Shown here: in pieces, positions 26,120 through 26,982 of the stretch
How positions within the stretch are numbered: position 1 is the first letter of the stretch
How the letters are laid out: each line of letters starts with the position of its first letter
Assembly (NCBI GenBank): GCA_019155205.2
Contig: JAHNZQ020000181.1
Span: forward strand, 2,118,625-2,145,606
Length of the DNA: 26,982 nucleotides
DNA from: Gracilaria vermiculophylla
Lineage: Eukaryota; Rhodophyta; Florideophyceae; Gracilariales; Gracilariaceae
Reading direction: 5' to 3'
Notes under the pieces: model-generated
What the model was told of the DNA's origin: nothing
The model's database searches: none
The model's input: the letters and a program-made list of their open reading frames with translations, nothing else
Translations under genes and position numbers: made by a program

Positions 26120-26982
26120 ACAACAGCTACTGGCACACGCGCAGCGCAATTACACGCTCTGCCACTGAATTCAATCACGCCCGTCACAACCCGCCACGGA
26201 GAGCGGCTGTGCTCAGCGACACTTCTGCACGGAAACCTTGGCCATGTTCGCAAATCCCAGTCTTCCTCGCGCCCACGACGCTTTCAATGCCAGCCGCGCC
26301 ATCTCACCCTAGCTCAACAACCTTCGTCCGAATCAACGCTTAATTTCGAGCTATCCACTACTCAATTCGAGCGACCCGCAACACCTCCGCCACTATGTAA
26401 ACGCCGCGCAACTTGCGGTAGCCACCTCTCAGACGCCGCCCGTCCGCACCGCAAACGCCAAATGCTAGCCTTTGCATCCACCATGACGCTCAACAACTTT
26501 GCACCTTGTGATGGAATCGCGGCCGCCCTCGGTGCGGCGCACGAGCGCGTCTGGCACCGCACACACACCAACCTCGCTGTCGGCGCCATCCATCCGCGGC
26601 CGAAAGTGCTGGCTTTCTCGTCAACGACCAGCCCCCGCCTCGTCGACCCTGTGGCTGGGCTCGCTGCTGCCCTCGGCGCGGCGCCCGAGTGCGTCTCGCC
26701 GGGAATTCACATCAACCGCGCTGTCGACGCCACCACCGCGCTGCCACGCACGCCCAATCAGCCGAAGCGCGTGTACCGCAAAGCTTTGCACGGAGGAGGA
26801 CGCGGCACCGCCACCGCTCCGGGCATTGCGGCCGTGCTGCAGAACCCCGGCAGCGCACAGGGGGTCATGTGTCGCCCACTCTGCACCGTCGGTGCGGCGC
26901 AACCGCTACCCGGCGATCACCCGGACGAGCTCGCCGCCAAGCTCGACGCGGCGTTCGGCGCGAGCAAACGCGCGGAAGAGAA
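26120..26982 (+). CDS. Long open frame running off the window edge; coding status unclear
   Basis: After a TGA at 26117-26119, the same frame has no stop for the remaining 863 bases (287 codons). The first ATG is at 26462, leaving about 174 codons to the edge. The left part is Ser-, Thr- and Arg-rich without a recognisable domain. From 26462 it contains a 48-residue repeat: MLAFAS...GIAAALGAAHERV recurs as VLAFSS...GLAAALGAAPECV. A weaker GIAAVL copy occurs later. The right end (LAAKLDAAFGASKRAEE) looks helical. GC richness alone makes long open frames common here, and between the repeat copies most codon changes are non-synonymous, which argues against strong selection on a protein. I recognise no family. 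Confidence 0.25.
26462..26749. repeat. Diverged tandem duplication, 144-bp unit
   Basis: Two copies (26462-26605 and 26606-26749) align best in their middles: GCCGCCCTCGGTGCGGCGC against GCTGCCCTCGGCGCGGCGC, and CTCGCTGTCGGCGCC against CGCGCTGTCGACGCC. The similarity is higher in the centre than at the ends. A possible third, weaker copy follows near 26822. Confidence 0.65.

Noticed and set aside
1..26982. CRISPR arrays, insertion sequences, integrases or defence systems
   Set aside because: No regularly spaced repeats, terminal inverted repeats or transposase motifs were seen. The gene set is eukaryotic housekeeping.

Overview
This is a nuclear DNA window from a eukaryote with compact, mostly intronless genes. 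The evidence is eukaryote-only genes (eIF2-beta, the RNA polymerase III subunit RPC82/RPC3, the splicing factor CWC15, Rsm22/METTL17), one clear spliceosomal intron with a TGCTAAC branch site, a tRNA gene without encoded CCA, and no operon spacing. A tryptophan-biosynthesis enzyme with a transit-peptide-like N-terminus, plus TruA and NUMOD3-like proteins with leader-like N-termini, suggests a photosynthetic host. An intron-poor alga such as a red alga would fit, but this is an inference and I cannot name the species.

Layout, left to right. 1-321: the 3' end of an OHCU decarboxylase (urate breakdown). 556-1401 (-): a basic NUMOD3-like protein. 1745-3241 (+): an Rsm22/METTL17 mitoribosome assembly factor. 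3400-4293 (-): eIF2-beta. 5129-6094 (+): a TruA pseudouridine synthase. 6095-8207: a 2.1-kb stretch without a convincing gene, ending at tRNA-Ser(GCU), 8208-8288 (+). 8396-9475 (-): lipoate-protein ligase. 9476-10187: a non-coding block rich in inverted repeats, with a TATA box and one uORF. 10188-11339 (+): anthranilate phosphoribosyltransferase. 11435-12589 (-): an unidentified coiled-coil protein with a basic tail. 13252-14232 (+): biotin protein ligase. 14824-18699 (-): a full-length ABCB transporter. 19266-20951 (+): RPC82. 21102-22161 (-): a two-exon RNase H1. 22561-23421 (+): CWC15. 23933-25261 (-): a Ser/Thr kinase. 25262-26982: very GC-rich DNA with CG, GCC and G-run tracts, two diverged tandem duplications, and a long open frame running off the right edge.

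The protein genes alternate strand through most of the window, so they form convergent and divergent pairs with short shared promoters and 3' regions. There is no single pathway. The recurring themes are housekeeping (translation initiation, tRNA modification, Pol III transcription, splicing, mitoribosome assembly, R-loop removal) and cofactor attachment, with lipoate and biotin ligases about 4 kb apart. I found no coherent new multi-gene system. The points most worth a second look are the structured trpD leader, the spliced RNase H1 with two possible starts, the repeat-bearing GC-rich right end, and three proteins I cannot assign a function.
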